A stretch of 64,000 nucleotides of DNA from Petrosia ficiformis (Eukaryota > Porifera > Demospongiae > Haplosclerida > Petrosiidae): contig OX345636.1 of assembly GCA_947044365.1 (NCBI GenBank), positions 48,648,896-48,712,895 of the forward strand, written 5' to 3'. The notes beneath the pieces were generated by a model. The model saw only the letters and a program-made list of their open reading frames with translations, was not told where the DNA came from and made no database searches. Made by a program: the position numbers and the translations under genes. Positions within the stretch are counted from its first letter, which is position 1. The number at the start of each line of letters is the position of its first letter. Below, in pieces: positions 1 to 11,300 of this stretch.

Positions 1-432
1 ATTTAAGCACTAATTATTCTGAAAGCAGTTTTGTATTGATATCCTTTGGAAGTTAGATGTACATACCCTATGTTGTTTCAGTTAATGTAGTATTGTTGTA
101 TTTCTGTATTGTATCTAAACAACTCCATATTAAGGCTGATGGTTCATTCATCAATTTGAGTGATGTTCAAGATTGCCATCAAAGACTAATATCACTTTGA
201 TACTGATTGAACCCTAACCACAAGGGAACCCTAATCCTTCCTTAAATGAACCACATAATGATTTCATGAGATTTTGATGGCAAATAATCAATTTTAGATA
301 TTGATTATCAGTTGGAATTTCCATTAATTGACCACACCCATTTAACTAAATCTAAGTCAAATTTTCATTGAAAATTAGCATTCTTGACTAATTGATTTTG
401 ATGTTGTGATAATATTACATATTGGTATACAG

Positions 433-1318
433 TCTGACCCTATTAACAAATACATTATCTTTACAGATACTACCACAACACCAGATGATGCAGTAAAACT
501 CCTCATTCAACGTATAGACACGTTTGCAGTCGCCCATCATGGGGAATTTACTTTTTTTAGGGACGGGGTAAAAAACCCCCACACTACCAGGGCTTTTCGT
601 GTTGTAACGAACAAAAATTTCAGGATAAGGTTACGGGGATATCAAGTGAGTAAGTCTGTAGTGGTTTGATGCTTCTAAATGTATATACTGTGATTACTGT
701 TGGACTGCTTTTTCTTGGTTACAAATGGTAGCCTAGATCAATAATTATAGTAAGCTGGAAAAAAAAAACAGAAGTGCATATTTTTAACAAGTTTAGGCTT
801 ACTGGTTTGCATTGTGAAATATACTCTTATAACCAGGTGTGGAAACATCGAGCCAACTATCGGACATTTTGGCCTATTTTCACCACTCTTGTCCTGCTCC
901 CCATATACTTTGTATACAGTTTAGTTTCAATTTACCGGACATTCACTAGACTTATCGGACAATGTCCTGCATGACTGGCTGTTTCCACACCACTGCTTAT
1001 AACTGAATATACTGCAAAAAGTGATTTCAAGACTAATAGCTACTGATTTCGTGTAATTTCAATGAGCAAAGGTTTGATCACCAACCTTCAAAGTGGGTAA
1101 TACTATCTTTCTTGATAACTACCACCAAATGACAGATGTTTACAATTTATTTTTTAGTCATATCACATCACACTACATATAATGTATATACATGTAATTG
1201 TGTGTGTGTGTCAGTAAAATTACTTCCTACATTCTTTCCTTTTTAGCTGGGTGTCGGAAATTATACAGGCGAATTTGTCACTAGGATATTACCTCGTTAT
1301 TACGGGTTCCGAGAGTAA
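433..1318 (+). CDS. 3' end of an unrecognised gene (two exons)
   Basis: Two exons join cleanly. Exon 433-645 follows an acceptor ending ATACAG and stops at a GTGAGT donor. Exon 1247-1318 follows TTTTTTAG and ends in TAA. Phase is 0 at both borders, and together they give about 94 residues. The piece reads as an ordinary globular C-terminus that ends in LPRYYGFRE. The stretch KYIIFTDTTTTPDDAVKLL has the feel of a Ras-association or ubiquitin-like beta-grasp start, but this is only an impression. I do not recognise the family. The rest of the gene would lie before the window. It converges on AP4E1, which runs on the opposite strand. A second frame is also open across the last exon, so the frame choice rests on the splice phases. 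Confidence 0.5.
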
Positions 1319-3117
1319 AATGAATATAACACACAAAAGTGTGGGGGGATTTAATCAAATGGTAATCATATGTTTTATAACTGTGTAATAATATTTTTTT
1401 GATAGGTTCTAATCAGTTACTATATATTTGCATGGGAACCAGGCAGCCTGTGTTAATTAAAGAAGGATATTTCAAATGCTTTTTAATGAATTGTTTGTGA
1501 TGCTTAAGTTATGATAATTAATCTAGGTCTTGATTTTGATTTTTTAACATTGTTACTGATTATTAGTAGGAATTTTCAAAATAAAATTAATCAACTGTAC
1601 TTGCCCAACTAAGTTCTGTATATGCAATAATATATAATGTCTCAAATATCATTAAAACGTTTTTTCCTTATAGAAAGAACTGGATCCATGTGTTATTATT
1701 CGACTGTCGAGTCCAAATGTTATTAAACAGTGCCTCCAGCTCCCGCATTCACCAATTCAAATAAGTAAAGTGTAGTCAAGCTGACATTAATTTTGGTCAA
1801 ACAAAGACATTAATTTCATGAGCTTCAGATCCAGTTCCTCAAACCGACATAACCACAATAATTAGTATTAGAAGAAGGAAGAAGCACTTACATGTACATG
1901 TAGTTGGACTGACACCAAACACTTTCATACTCACATTGTTGAAGACTTCAAGCACAAGTATCCAATAGCATACAGGACAATCCATCTCTTTTCATACATG
2001 TATCTTCATCTTCTAATTACAGCACTTGTTTTTATTTCTTAATAACACATCATTGTGAATGCACTAGGAGGTGATTCAAATGAAATCTTATATATTATTT
2101 TGCATTATCATTTTATTACATGTTCTTTGTTGTATCATTGTCTATATAATAACAATATCCAATCTGGACGTGGGATATCATTTAATGTGAAGGAGGCTGG
2201 GGAACATACACATGGCTTACATGTACATGTATATGACAGTAGGTCCATTCCAGAGCACTTCATGCAAGTTATTAAATCTAGATTATTATATTTTTTCCAG
2301 AACATCATTTCAGTGAATACAGTTCTCAAAGCAAGATTTAATGCTTAACCACAAAAACACTGGAAACAAAATGGAAAGTTTTTTTATTGAGATGTATTGA
2401 AACAAGCCATACGTGCATGTACTATACGAGTTGTAAAGTCAAGCTACATGTACATGTACATGTACATGTACGTATCATCTACACTTAGCAAATAGTAGCA
2501 CAGTCCGTGCTTCATTCAAAACCTTGCATGAATTTATTATATACATGTAGAAACAGTGTGACGAGTTCGTTTTCCTGAATCCCAGGAATTGCTGTAGCTT
2601 TAATTAGTGGCAAAGATCAATCAAATGGAAAAGAGCAGCTCAGCCCGAAAAAGTGGGGGTTGGGTACGAATAACTTGTAACTTGAAGCATTTTGAGAAAT
2701 TTCACTCCGAGATACGGTTGACTATTGGACTGGTTACAATAAAAGCTCTGCCTTGAGATCGGGGCTTACCTGGTAAAAGGTTGAAAACAGCTTGCTACAC
2801 AATTACAATGTACATATAATTGCAGCTATAATTATATCTGTAATTGACTGGGTGTGGTATATCACGAGGGTGAATTGAATATTAGTGAAAAAAAGATGAC
2901 TTTGAGAACTACTCAGAAAGCAAGCAGTGAGTGCATTATAATAGGATATGAATAGTATTATTTTTACACTGTCTTTTAGACTTGTTTGCACTTATTTATT
3001 TGGAAGAGGAGCTGAGTTGGAAGGAGACTAATGTAGAGGGACGTTTAGTGGAAGGAGAACTGCAAGAAATTAGCAGATTTGGTAGGAAAAATATCAATGA
3101 AGAGTAGCTGCAATAGG
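1319..3117. other. Intergenic, no gene recognised
   Basis: AT-rich DNA with scattered TACATGTA palindromes, including a tandem run near 2445-2472. A short open stretch at 1674-1774 (+) begins after a TTATAG acceptor and ends in TAG. It can be joined in an alternative frame to the preceding exon, but the better model of that gene stops at 1318. I see no RNA gene or domain here. Confidence 0.4.
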
Positions 3118-3328
3118 TACAGTATGTCAATAAAGTCACCATACAGTACAGTAATTACTCAGTAGTTTCATTTCAACACTACAGTAGTTCAACAGTAGTT
3201 TTGACAGTAATTGGTGTACTTGTCAACTGAACACCACAGTAGTGATACAGTAATTACTGTACTATACTGAAAGTAGAGCTAAGTAATTACTGTTACTGTA
3301 TGGTGACATATTATTGACATGTACTGTA
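3118..3328. mobile_element. Tc1/mariner-type MITE
   Basis: A 211-bp element with about 40-bp terminal inverted repeats. The left end starts TACAGTATGTCAATAAAG and the right end finishes TATTGACATGTACTGTA. Both arms then share the sequence around CACCATACAGTA and GTAATTAC. Termini beginning with CAGT next to a TA dinucleotide are typical of Tc1/mariner, which duplicates TA on insertion. It lies about 400 bp before a decayed Tc1/mariner transposase and could be a deletion derivative of a related element. The interior is rich in CAGTAGT and AGTAATTACTG motifs and has no coding capacity. Confidence 0.75.
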
Positions 3329-3715
3329 AATATTCATTATGTACACAGTACAAGTCAGTTAACATTTTATTTTGTAGATGGACTGTAGTACGAAATTGAT
3401 CATATCGTACTGTTAATATTGCAGTTTAATTATGTTTAAACGTTTAATTGTTATTAAATCAAATGGCCAAGATTTTACTGCTACATTCTAGAATTCAGAC
3501 CTATAGTAGGAGTCAATACAAAGTTAACGTTTCGTTTCTGTAAAACCATACTTTTACGAAGTGTCTGTTTCAACGATAAAGAATTAGCGCAACCGTTTGA
3601 TTTGCGTACAAACGAACGGTTAATTATTATTATTATTTACTACTCGCGTGATGTGACTCAGCAGATTTCAAGTGTGAAGATGGTGTTTTCTACTTACATG
3701 CAATGCATTTTGTAT

Positions 3716-4590
3716 CATCATTCAGAGCACCTTCTATCAAGAAAATGCTAGAAGAAGAAGGACTGTACGTTAGTAGGATCAGTATTCACAAGTTTTTAGT
3801 AAAATTCTAAGAAAAAGGCTGTATCACTAGGCGTCTAGGATCTGGCCGTCCTTCTAAAATAACAACTGAAGTGAAGAAAATCATTGAAATGACAATGAGA
3901 CAAGACAACGAAACCACTGCATACCAACTACATAAAGTTTTACTTGCCAATAACATTTCGAGGGAGTGTGTATTGTCAGATGATGAAAAGGTTAGAATTT
4001 GCTCTGGAATACCAACATGATGCTTTCGAAAATGTTATTTATTCTGATGAGAGTACTGTCCAGTTAGAAACACATAGACGGTACAGTTGCTGCAAGGAAG
4101 GAGAAGCCCCTCAACCTAAACCAAGGTATGTATTATATGCTATGTTTGACTTTGGAAAAAAAAATATTATTATGCACAATTAAAAAGATAATAATTTTGT
4201 ATAATAATTATAGTTAATTAATTATATACATAATCTATTTTTCTTCATCTCAGTGCAAAGCATCCTCTCAAAGTCCATGTATGGGCTGGTATTAGTGTTA
4301 GAGGCAGTATTGGTATATGTATTTTTGACGGAATCATGGACAAGTTTTTGTACATGGAGATTTTAGAGAAGACCCTGTTTCCTTTTATAAGTGATGTTTA
4401 TCCTGATGGACACAGGCTAATGGCAGACAACGATGCGAAACAAACCTCTCAAGCTGTGCAACAATTTTAAAAAGATAACGATGTGTATTGGTGGCGTACA
4501 CCTGCTGAATCACCTGATAGAAAACTGAGTTGAAAGAATTTATTAGAAGAGAACTGAAACCCAGGAGGAAGATTTAGTGGAAGGAAGTAA
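3716..4590 (+). pseudogene. Tc1/mariner-like transposase relic
   Basis: Translated fragments in several frames follow the order of a Tc1/mariner transposase. First comes a helix-turn-helix part near 3745-3920 with RRLGSGRPSKITTEVKK, then the start of the catalytic core near 3985-4125 (IYSDESTVQLE). After 4257 come HVWAGISVRGSIGI, the second acidic block MADNDAKQT near 4420, and a worn third block WWRTPAESPD near 4490. An apparent intron lies between AAACCAAG at about 4125 and a CATCTCAG acceptor at about 4254. Stops and frameshifts interrupt it (for example near 3810, 4018 and 4470), so it cannot encode an active enzyme. I did not find clear terminal repeats around it. Confidence 0.8.
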
Positions 4591-4599
4591 ACAGCTTTG

Positions 4600-5102
4600 G
4601 AGAACAGTGGATGTACATGTACATGTACATAAATGTAGGAAGTATACACGTATAGATCTAACAGTTCATTATCTGTGTTAGCACCAGGTGGATACCACTA
4701 AGTGTCTGATCATAATTTTATTGGTAATGATTATCAACAGAACGATTATTGTCACAGGAAATAACATACTGATACTCTGATATATTCTTAATGTTACCAT
4801 CAATGTCTCTGCAAATTACTAACACGGTTCAGCTCTTGAGATAGCAAAAAAAAGACACAAAAAACCAAGATACAATACAATGACCCCCAGCCATTTTCTC
4901 ATGTGGTAACTGCATTATTCTCTAATTACTCATCAAAAAATAATTAATTGCAATTACTCAAGAATATTACAACAGATGTGAGACACCCAGGAACCTTGTT
5001 TTTACATACATTAGGTGTCTCGGGTAAGTAGTAAACATTGTTAGTTACTATTTTACTATACTAATATTATATGAATAAAAGACTTAATGTATTTAAGATT
5101 TT
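4600..5102. other. Intergenic, no gene recognised
   Basis: AT-rich spacer with a TACATGTA run at 4612-4630 and a small inverted repeat pairing GAGACACCC near 4980 with GGTGTCTC near 5013. No coding signal seen. Confidence 0.4.
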
Positions 5103-5331
5103 TTAGTAAGATGTCTTTTCAAGTTCTGCTCTTCTACGTTTTGAATATTTCCCAATCGCATCAACATACCTCATCCATAGGCCCTTGAATTCAGAAGGAT
5201 TTGCCCAATATTTTGGGAATAATGAAAACATATATTGTTTGAGTGAGTTCAATTCATTAAATGGCAAACTTGGAAAGTCCTTAAATCCATTACTGTGCAA
5301 AGTTGATAGGTTAGGTCTCTGTCCAACTTCG
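5103..5331 (-). CDS. Possible terminal exon, unrecognised
   Basis: On the minus strand a CTGCAG acceptor at about 5332-5337 is followed by roughly 75 codons ending in TAA at 5103. The peptide is hydrophilic with a basic patch (GKYSKRRRAELEK) that could be a nuclear localisation signal, and it includes aromatic-rich PKYWANPSEFKGLWMRYV. Composition looks coding, but I recognise no family. It could be a relic of a transposon-encoded DNA-binding protein. No companion exon was found upstream. Confidence 0.3.
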
Positions 5332-5342
5332 CCTGCAGTCAC

Positions 5343-7343
5343 AGTTCTTTATTCCATGTGGAAATAGCAAAAAGATTGTCTTGACAAAGATGGGTGTGAC
5401 CGCCAAAGACAGTTGAGTTGTATCAAATTCTCCTGCGTTCATAGATGTTAGGAACGGCTTGAAGCTTGCATAAAGTCTAGTGAGTACTCTTCAAGTTCAG
5501 TTTTACAAATGTGAAGCTTCAGTTTTCTTGGTGCATACTTGACGATCGATTTTTCCGCTAAATAACTGTTCTGTATACCGATTATATGATCATTTTAAGG
5601 AATATGTAATTACCGCTTTTATCCAAGATTTTGTGTACTGCAGAGTGTAAAACGTGTGTAGCACAAAGCAGAATGTTAACTTTATTTTAACGTATACTGT
5701 ATGTGTACAGGTATGCTCATTTCTAATGAATTTTATAGAACTATCGCATTATGTCTGAAGATCTCTCAACAGTTATTATGAACAATGAAAGCATAACAAT
5801 TCTGTTATTTTAATCACGCATTGTTACTTGTACACACACATGTACATGTATGTAATGTACTATATATTTATTACTACATGTATAATTATATATGTATATG
5901 TACATCTGATTACACATGTAAATGTACAATATACAGTACCTATAAAAACAATAACAAATACATGTACAGAGGAACATGTAGTGATGGGCAATACCGAAAA
6001 AGTACATGTATCAATATACATGTAATAGATATACTTTTACAGTATCGATTGCTAATCAATATTGAAAAGAGGAAAGTGATTACTTTGAGCATGGTTCTTT
6101 GGTTCTGTTTTTTAAATTAATTAAAGCACTTTAGATTATGTACAAGTAGGGTTGGGCAGTATTGGTTAATATCCTACCATGCTATTTCAAAATAGTTAGT
6201 ACCGACTACCCACATGTTCTACAATTGTTCACACCCACAAACGTTTTTTAGGCTTCAAACAATACCTGAAACGCTACAAATGACCTTAGCATACATGTAA
6301 GCTCAACAAGAAATTGCTTACATGTATATCAATTGACCTGGTACATGTAGTTCTACTACTCCAAAATGTATGATGATTATAATAATTATATTATCACTTC
6401 ATTAATGGAGTACAATAGTACATAATTCCACAATGAGTAATGATCTAATGTGATCTTATACCAATATTGATTAGAATAGATCTATTGGTCATCCAACCAA
6501 CCACTACCTCACTCAATAAATGGGTGTGGCGTGTGGGTGTGGTCAGGGAGCAGTTACCCACTCCATTAGCACAAATCATCATAGCCCTTTCAAATTGTGA
6601 TTTATACTCGAATAGACTATAATAGTAGTGTTATACAGGGGGAACTATGAGATCTTATGTCTTTTGATGAACCTTACTCTTTCATGTACATGTATGCAAC
6701 CAAAACAACAATAACATTCTTCAACACACAAATTTAACATCTCCTGTTGAAGAATAGATGTCTAGCAATTTTTTTTCTAATGCAATCGCTACTTAGAAAA
6801 GTCTAACACACTACTTCAGCTGGCTAAGTGCTCAAAATTATGGCCATGGCTTTAATTAATTGTGTATTTTGATATTTTGGTATGCAAAATTCTGTAATGC
6901 TGTACCGCATTATAGAAAAGAATATAGAATTTCCACTAAATAGCGATATACATGTACCACACAGCCCTGTGTACAAGTATTTTGTATGAATTAGCTTCTG
7001 TTGTAGAATTGGACAAAGTAATCATTTAAGTAATTGATATTCCTGATAGTGCCAAATAATCAGTATCATATCAGATTAAAACTTTCTGGTATTGTTCATC
7101 ACTAGTACAGCAAGAAGAGCAAGAAATAAACTTTCGAATTTGCTTGGACATTGTTAATTAAGTTTTGATTAGCTATGTAATACATTATATACATGTGCAT
7201 GTGCTACAACTTCCCTACAAGCTCAAAATGGATAGACATTAAAATTGTTTGAATTGTTCAATTGCCAGCAGTTATTTCTTGCCCTACATCTACACAGTTA
7301 CATGTTCAGGATATAAATACATGTAATAACTACATCTACTAAC
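5343..7343. other. Intergenic or AP4E1 intron, repeat-rich
   Basis: No exon could be supported on either strand. 5820-6030 is dominated by TACATGTA/ATGTACAT palindromes. Near 5985 (ATGGGCAATACCG) and 6150 (GTTGGGCAGTATTGG) are sequences like hAT MITE ends, without a matching partner. AP4E1 should continue on the minus strand through this region, but no further exon was recognised. Confidence 0.4.
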
Positions 7344-7976
7344 TTTGAATCATCAGCTCCTAATAGTGCAAGAATACGAAGAAGACGTAACTGTATCCAG
7401 GGGGCAGGGACTCCATGATAATCAAACTCTGAAGGAAGTCTACGACTGACAACTTGAGATAAAATACTAAGAAATGCTGACACTAAATCTTTATGTTGAG
7501 AAGGGTCATCCTGTGAAATGAAAAGATAAAATTAGTATACATGTACATGTGTACATGCATAGTATAATTATACTGCACATGTAAATGTTCTCTCATCCTA
7601 TATATGTATGTACATGTACTCTTCCTATACATATGCACTGTAAATGTTCTCTCATCCTATACATGTATGTACATGATGTTATCAGAGATGTAGAAAGAAA
7701 GAAAGAAAGAAAGAAAGACACCTGAGGCAATGGAAAAATGAAAAATGAGAGTTGCCTCAGGTGGGATTCGAACCCACGACACTCTGTATTCCAGACAGAT
7801 GTTCTACCAACTGAGCTACCAAGGCAGCTCAGCTGGCAGGGTCCGAATCAAACATCTCATACGCCAGTGAGAACAGGCTAACTTAATACTAGGCAGTAGG
7901 TGAGGCCGGGGTAATGAAACCACCAAAGACACCAACTCCAAACCTAAGCATGTATACATGATGTTATCAGAGATGT

Positions 7977-8027
<51 letters not shown>

Positions 8028-8300
8028 CACCTGAGGCAATGGAAAAATGAAAAATGAGAGTTGCCTCAGGTGGGATTCGAACCCACGACACTCTGTATTC
8101 CAGACAGATGTTCTACCAACTGAGCTACCAAGGCAGCTCAGCTGGCAGGGTCCGAATCAAACATCTCATACGCCAGTGAGAACAGGCTAACTTAATACTA
8201 GGCAGTAGGTGAGGCCGGGGTAATGAAACCACCAAAGACACCAACACCAAACCTAAGCATGTATACATGATGTTATCAGAGATGTAGAAAGAAAAAACGA

Positions 8301-8332
<32 letters not shown>

Positions 8333-11300
8333 CACCTGAGGCAATGGAAAAATGAAAAATGAGAGTTGCCTGTACTCTTCCTATACATATGCACTGTAAA
8401 TGTTATCTCATCCTATACATGTATGTACATTGTATATAGTACATATATACATGGTACATGTACTCTTCCTATACATATGCACTGTAAATGTTCTCTCATC
8501 ATATACATGCATGTACATTGTATATCATATATACATGGTACATGTATCTTCCTATACATATGCACTGTAAATGTTCTCTCATCCTATACATGTATGTACA
8601 TTGTATATAGTACATATATACATGGTACATGTACTCTTCCTATACATATGCACTGTAAATGTTCTCTCATCATATACATGCATGTACATTGTATATCATA
8701 TATACATGGTACATGTACTCTTCCTATACATATGCACTGTAAATGTTCTCTCATCCTATACGTGTATGTACATTGTATATAGTACATATATACATGGTAC
8801 ATGTACTCTTCCTATACATATGCACTGTAAATGTTCTCTCATCCTATACATGCATGTACATTGTATATAGTACATATATACATGGTACATGTACTCTTCC
8901 TATACATATGCACTGTAAATGTTCTCTCATCCTATACATGTATGTACATTGTATATAGTACATATATACTGTATACATGGTACATGTACTCTTTCCTATA
9001 CATATGCATTGTACACGCACATGCACTTCCTTCGTCTACATGTACATGTACATACAATATGCACACGTACATACATGTATATACATGTACATGTAAATGT
9101 AACGTTCTTTTGTACTCTGTACATATACATGTACCTATGGAATATCCAATGTAAGCACATGTAGGCAACACACATTTGATTCATAATTTACTGACTTTTA
9201 TGATATCATGTAAAAGTATGAGTGCAGCCTCCATAACTCCAGGATCAGGATCTGAAAGAGCACGTCTAAACTCTTCACCAAGATGTTCGACACTTGATGA
9301 TGAACACTGGTAGAAATGATGCATTGCAAGAAGAGCTTTCTTACGTACTAACTCCCTGAGGAAAAAAGAGAAGACAAATGCACAAATGGAGGAGGAGGAA
9401 ATATAATAGAAAATGAAAAACAAAGAGGACTGCAACAAAATGTTAAGAGGAAGAATGTTGAAAAAATTAGCCTAGATGATTGGTTTTTAAGGTGGTGGAA
9501 GACAGTGTTTTCTCCAAGTTGTAGGCTTCTGTAATTATACACTTGTGCCTTTATTATTCCCTAAAATCCAGGATTTACCCTTCTTGTATCAGACTATAAC
9601 CTTTGTAGGCTTCTGTAATTATATATACATGTGTGCCTTCTTATTCACACTAAAATCCAGGATTTACCCTTCTTGTATCAGACTATAACCTTTGTAGCCT
9701 TCAGTAAATATACATGTGTGCCTTTATTATTCACTAAAATCCAGGATTTACTCTTTTTGTTTCAGAGGAGACACACTACATTTTAATGCTTCTGGAGAGA
9801 AGCTGATGGATAAGGTGTATGATTAATTTGCATACAAATGGAATATTCAGAATGGGTTCCTATAATACACCATGTATGCATGTCTAGATATTTGAAAGAA
9901 GTATAAAGAGTAAAAGAAAATAACTAGGAGAAAATGAAAAGAGGAGAGAGATGGAAGAGTAAGTTACTTGGGATGATGTAGTTTCTCTCTGACTAATGGT
10001 AATAAAGCCGGTATCATTTCTCCACCAATAAGACGGCATATTATTATTAGTGCCATTGATACTTCAAGCATGTTCGAACTTCTGAGATCCTAAAACATGA
10101 AAGATTGAATGATTTAGTATCAGGACTGAATGAATGGGACAATTCCAAAATAATGCACTGTGCATACACTCATATTACATGTATATAATAAATATTATAA
10201 TTGTTGCACTTTAATGTAACACAAAATGTTTTGGAGTTATACATCTATGTGCAGTTACCGTTTTTTTTTTGTTTTTTTTTTTCGTTTTTTTTTGTTTCCT
10301 TTGCCATTTGGTCTGTGTATATCTATCCAACAAGTGGAGGTTGTACAGTATTGTAAATAGAAATAGAAATAGAAACGAGTTTTTATGGCTCGTAGGGCTA
10401 TCCTATGATTGTTTTCCCACAAGTCAACTATGTATATACTATATACGTATATATTTATATATAATTATGTTTGTATCACACACATGCTGTATGGATATTT
10501 AAGAAAGTTGCATCATTATGGGGGTTCAGTCCATTAATGGGCATGGTGCATAAAAGAATGCACACTCAAGCTATAGACTCCTAGGTAAGACTCTGAAGAA
10601 TGTAAAACTACCACTAATACTAATAGCTGATGTATGTAGCAGTAAAAATGATGGAAGAATCTTTCACCAGTAAGGAAATAAGATTACATGTATAAGTAAG
10701 TAGAGCTGGGACAATTAATTGATAATGAAATCGATTTTACAAAATTTTCAATTATCAATTTATTTTTTAATAATAATCGATTATCGAAATTTGCTCACCC
10801 TCAATTGAGCAGAGATGGAAGCTAAAGAAGCAACCTCGGGTAGAGTCTCCAAAAGGAGCTAAAAGTGCCTTTTTGGGCTCATTTTGGATTTGAAATAGAT
10901 GTCAAAGTGGGTGGACGATAAAATGTGCACTGTAGAATATGCCAACAAAAAATAGGTTTTTCTGGAAACACTACTAACCTTGGACAACTTTTGTAAAAGT
11001 GGCACCCAAAAGGTTTTTACCCAATTTACTGGAGTAGGATCTAGCCACTCCAAATTTCATCAAATAACTCTGGTCTTTTTGTCCCCTGTTAAAAAAAATG
11101 GCCAGTGACAGCAGGAGAGTTCAAGAGATAACTAAACATATTGTGGAGTTTGTTGCAAAGGATATGCATTCAAAATCTTGTTGCCACTCTTGAACCTTCA
11201 TATACATGTACCATCTAGAAAGCACATCATGAAGGTACTTCACAGCACATATGATGAGGTAAAACCATGTCTAAACACTGAGCTAAATGGTGTGAAGAGT

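Larger units (their letters stand above)
7666..8370. repeat. Tandem array of ~309-bp units with tRNA-like genes
   Basis: Two full units and a truncated third lie inside an AP4E1 intron. Each starts around ATGATGTTATCAGAGATGTAG, has a (GAAA)n tract of varying length (near 7692, 7978 and 8286) and then a tRNA-like sequence on the minus strand. The third unit breaks off a few bases into the tRNA 3' end at about 8370, where 88-bp minisatellite sequence resumes. The array thus sits inside a minisatellite unit. The tRNA copies are identical as far as I can read, suggesting recent amplification. Confidence 0.85.

Noticed and set aside
7816..8394. Minus-strand frames of about 90 residues with SFFLSFFLS runs
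   Set aside because: They read through the tRNA-like genes and the GAAA microsatellite.
8366..9171. Long open frames on both strands rich in Tyr, Cys, Ile and His
   Set aside because: They follow the 88-bp minisatellite and TACATG palindromes; the peptide repeats exactly with the DNA period and has no domain.
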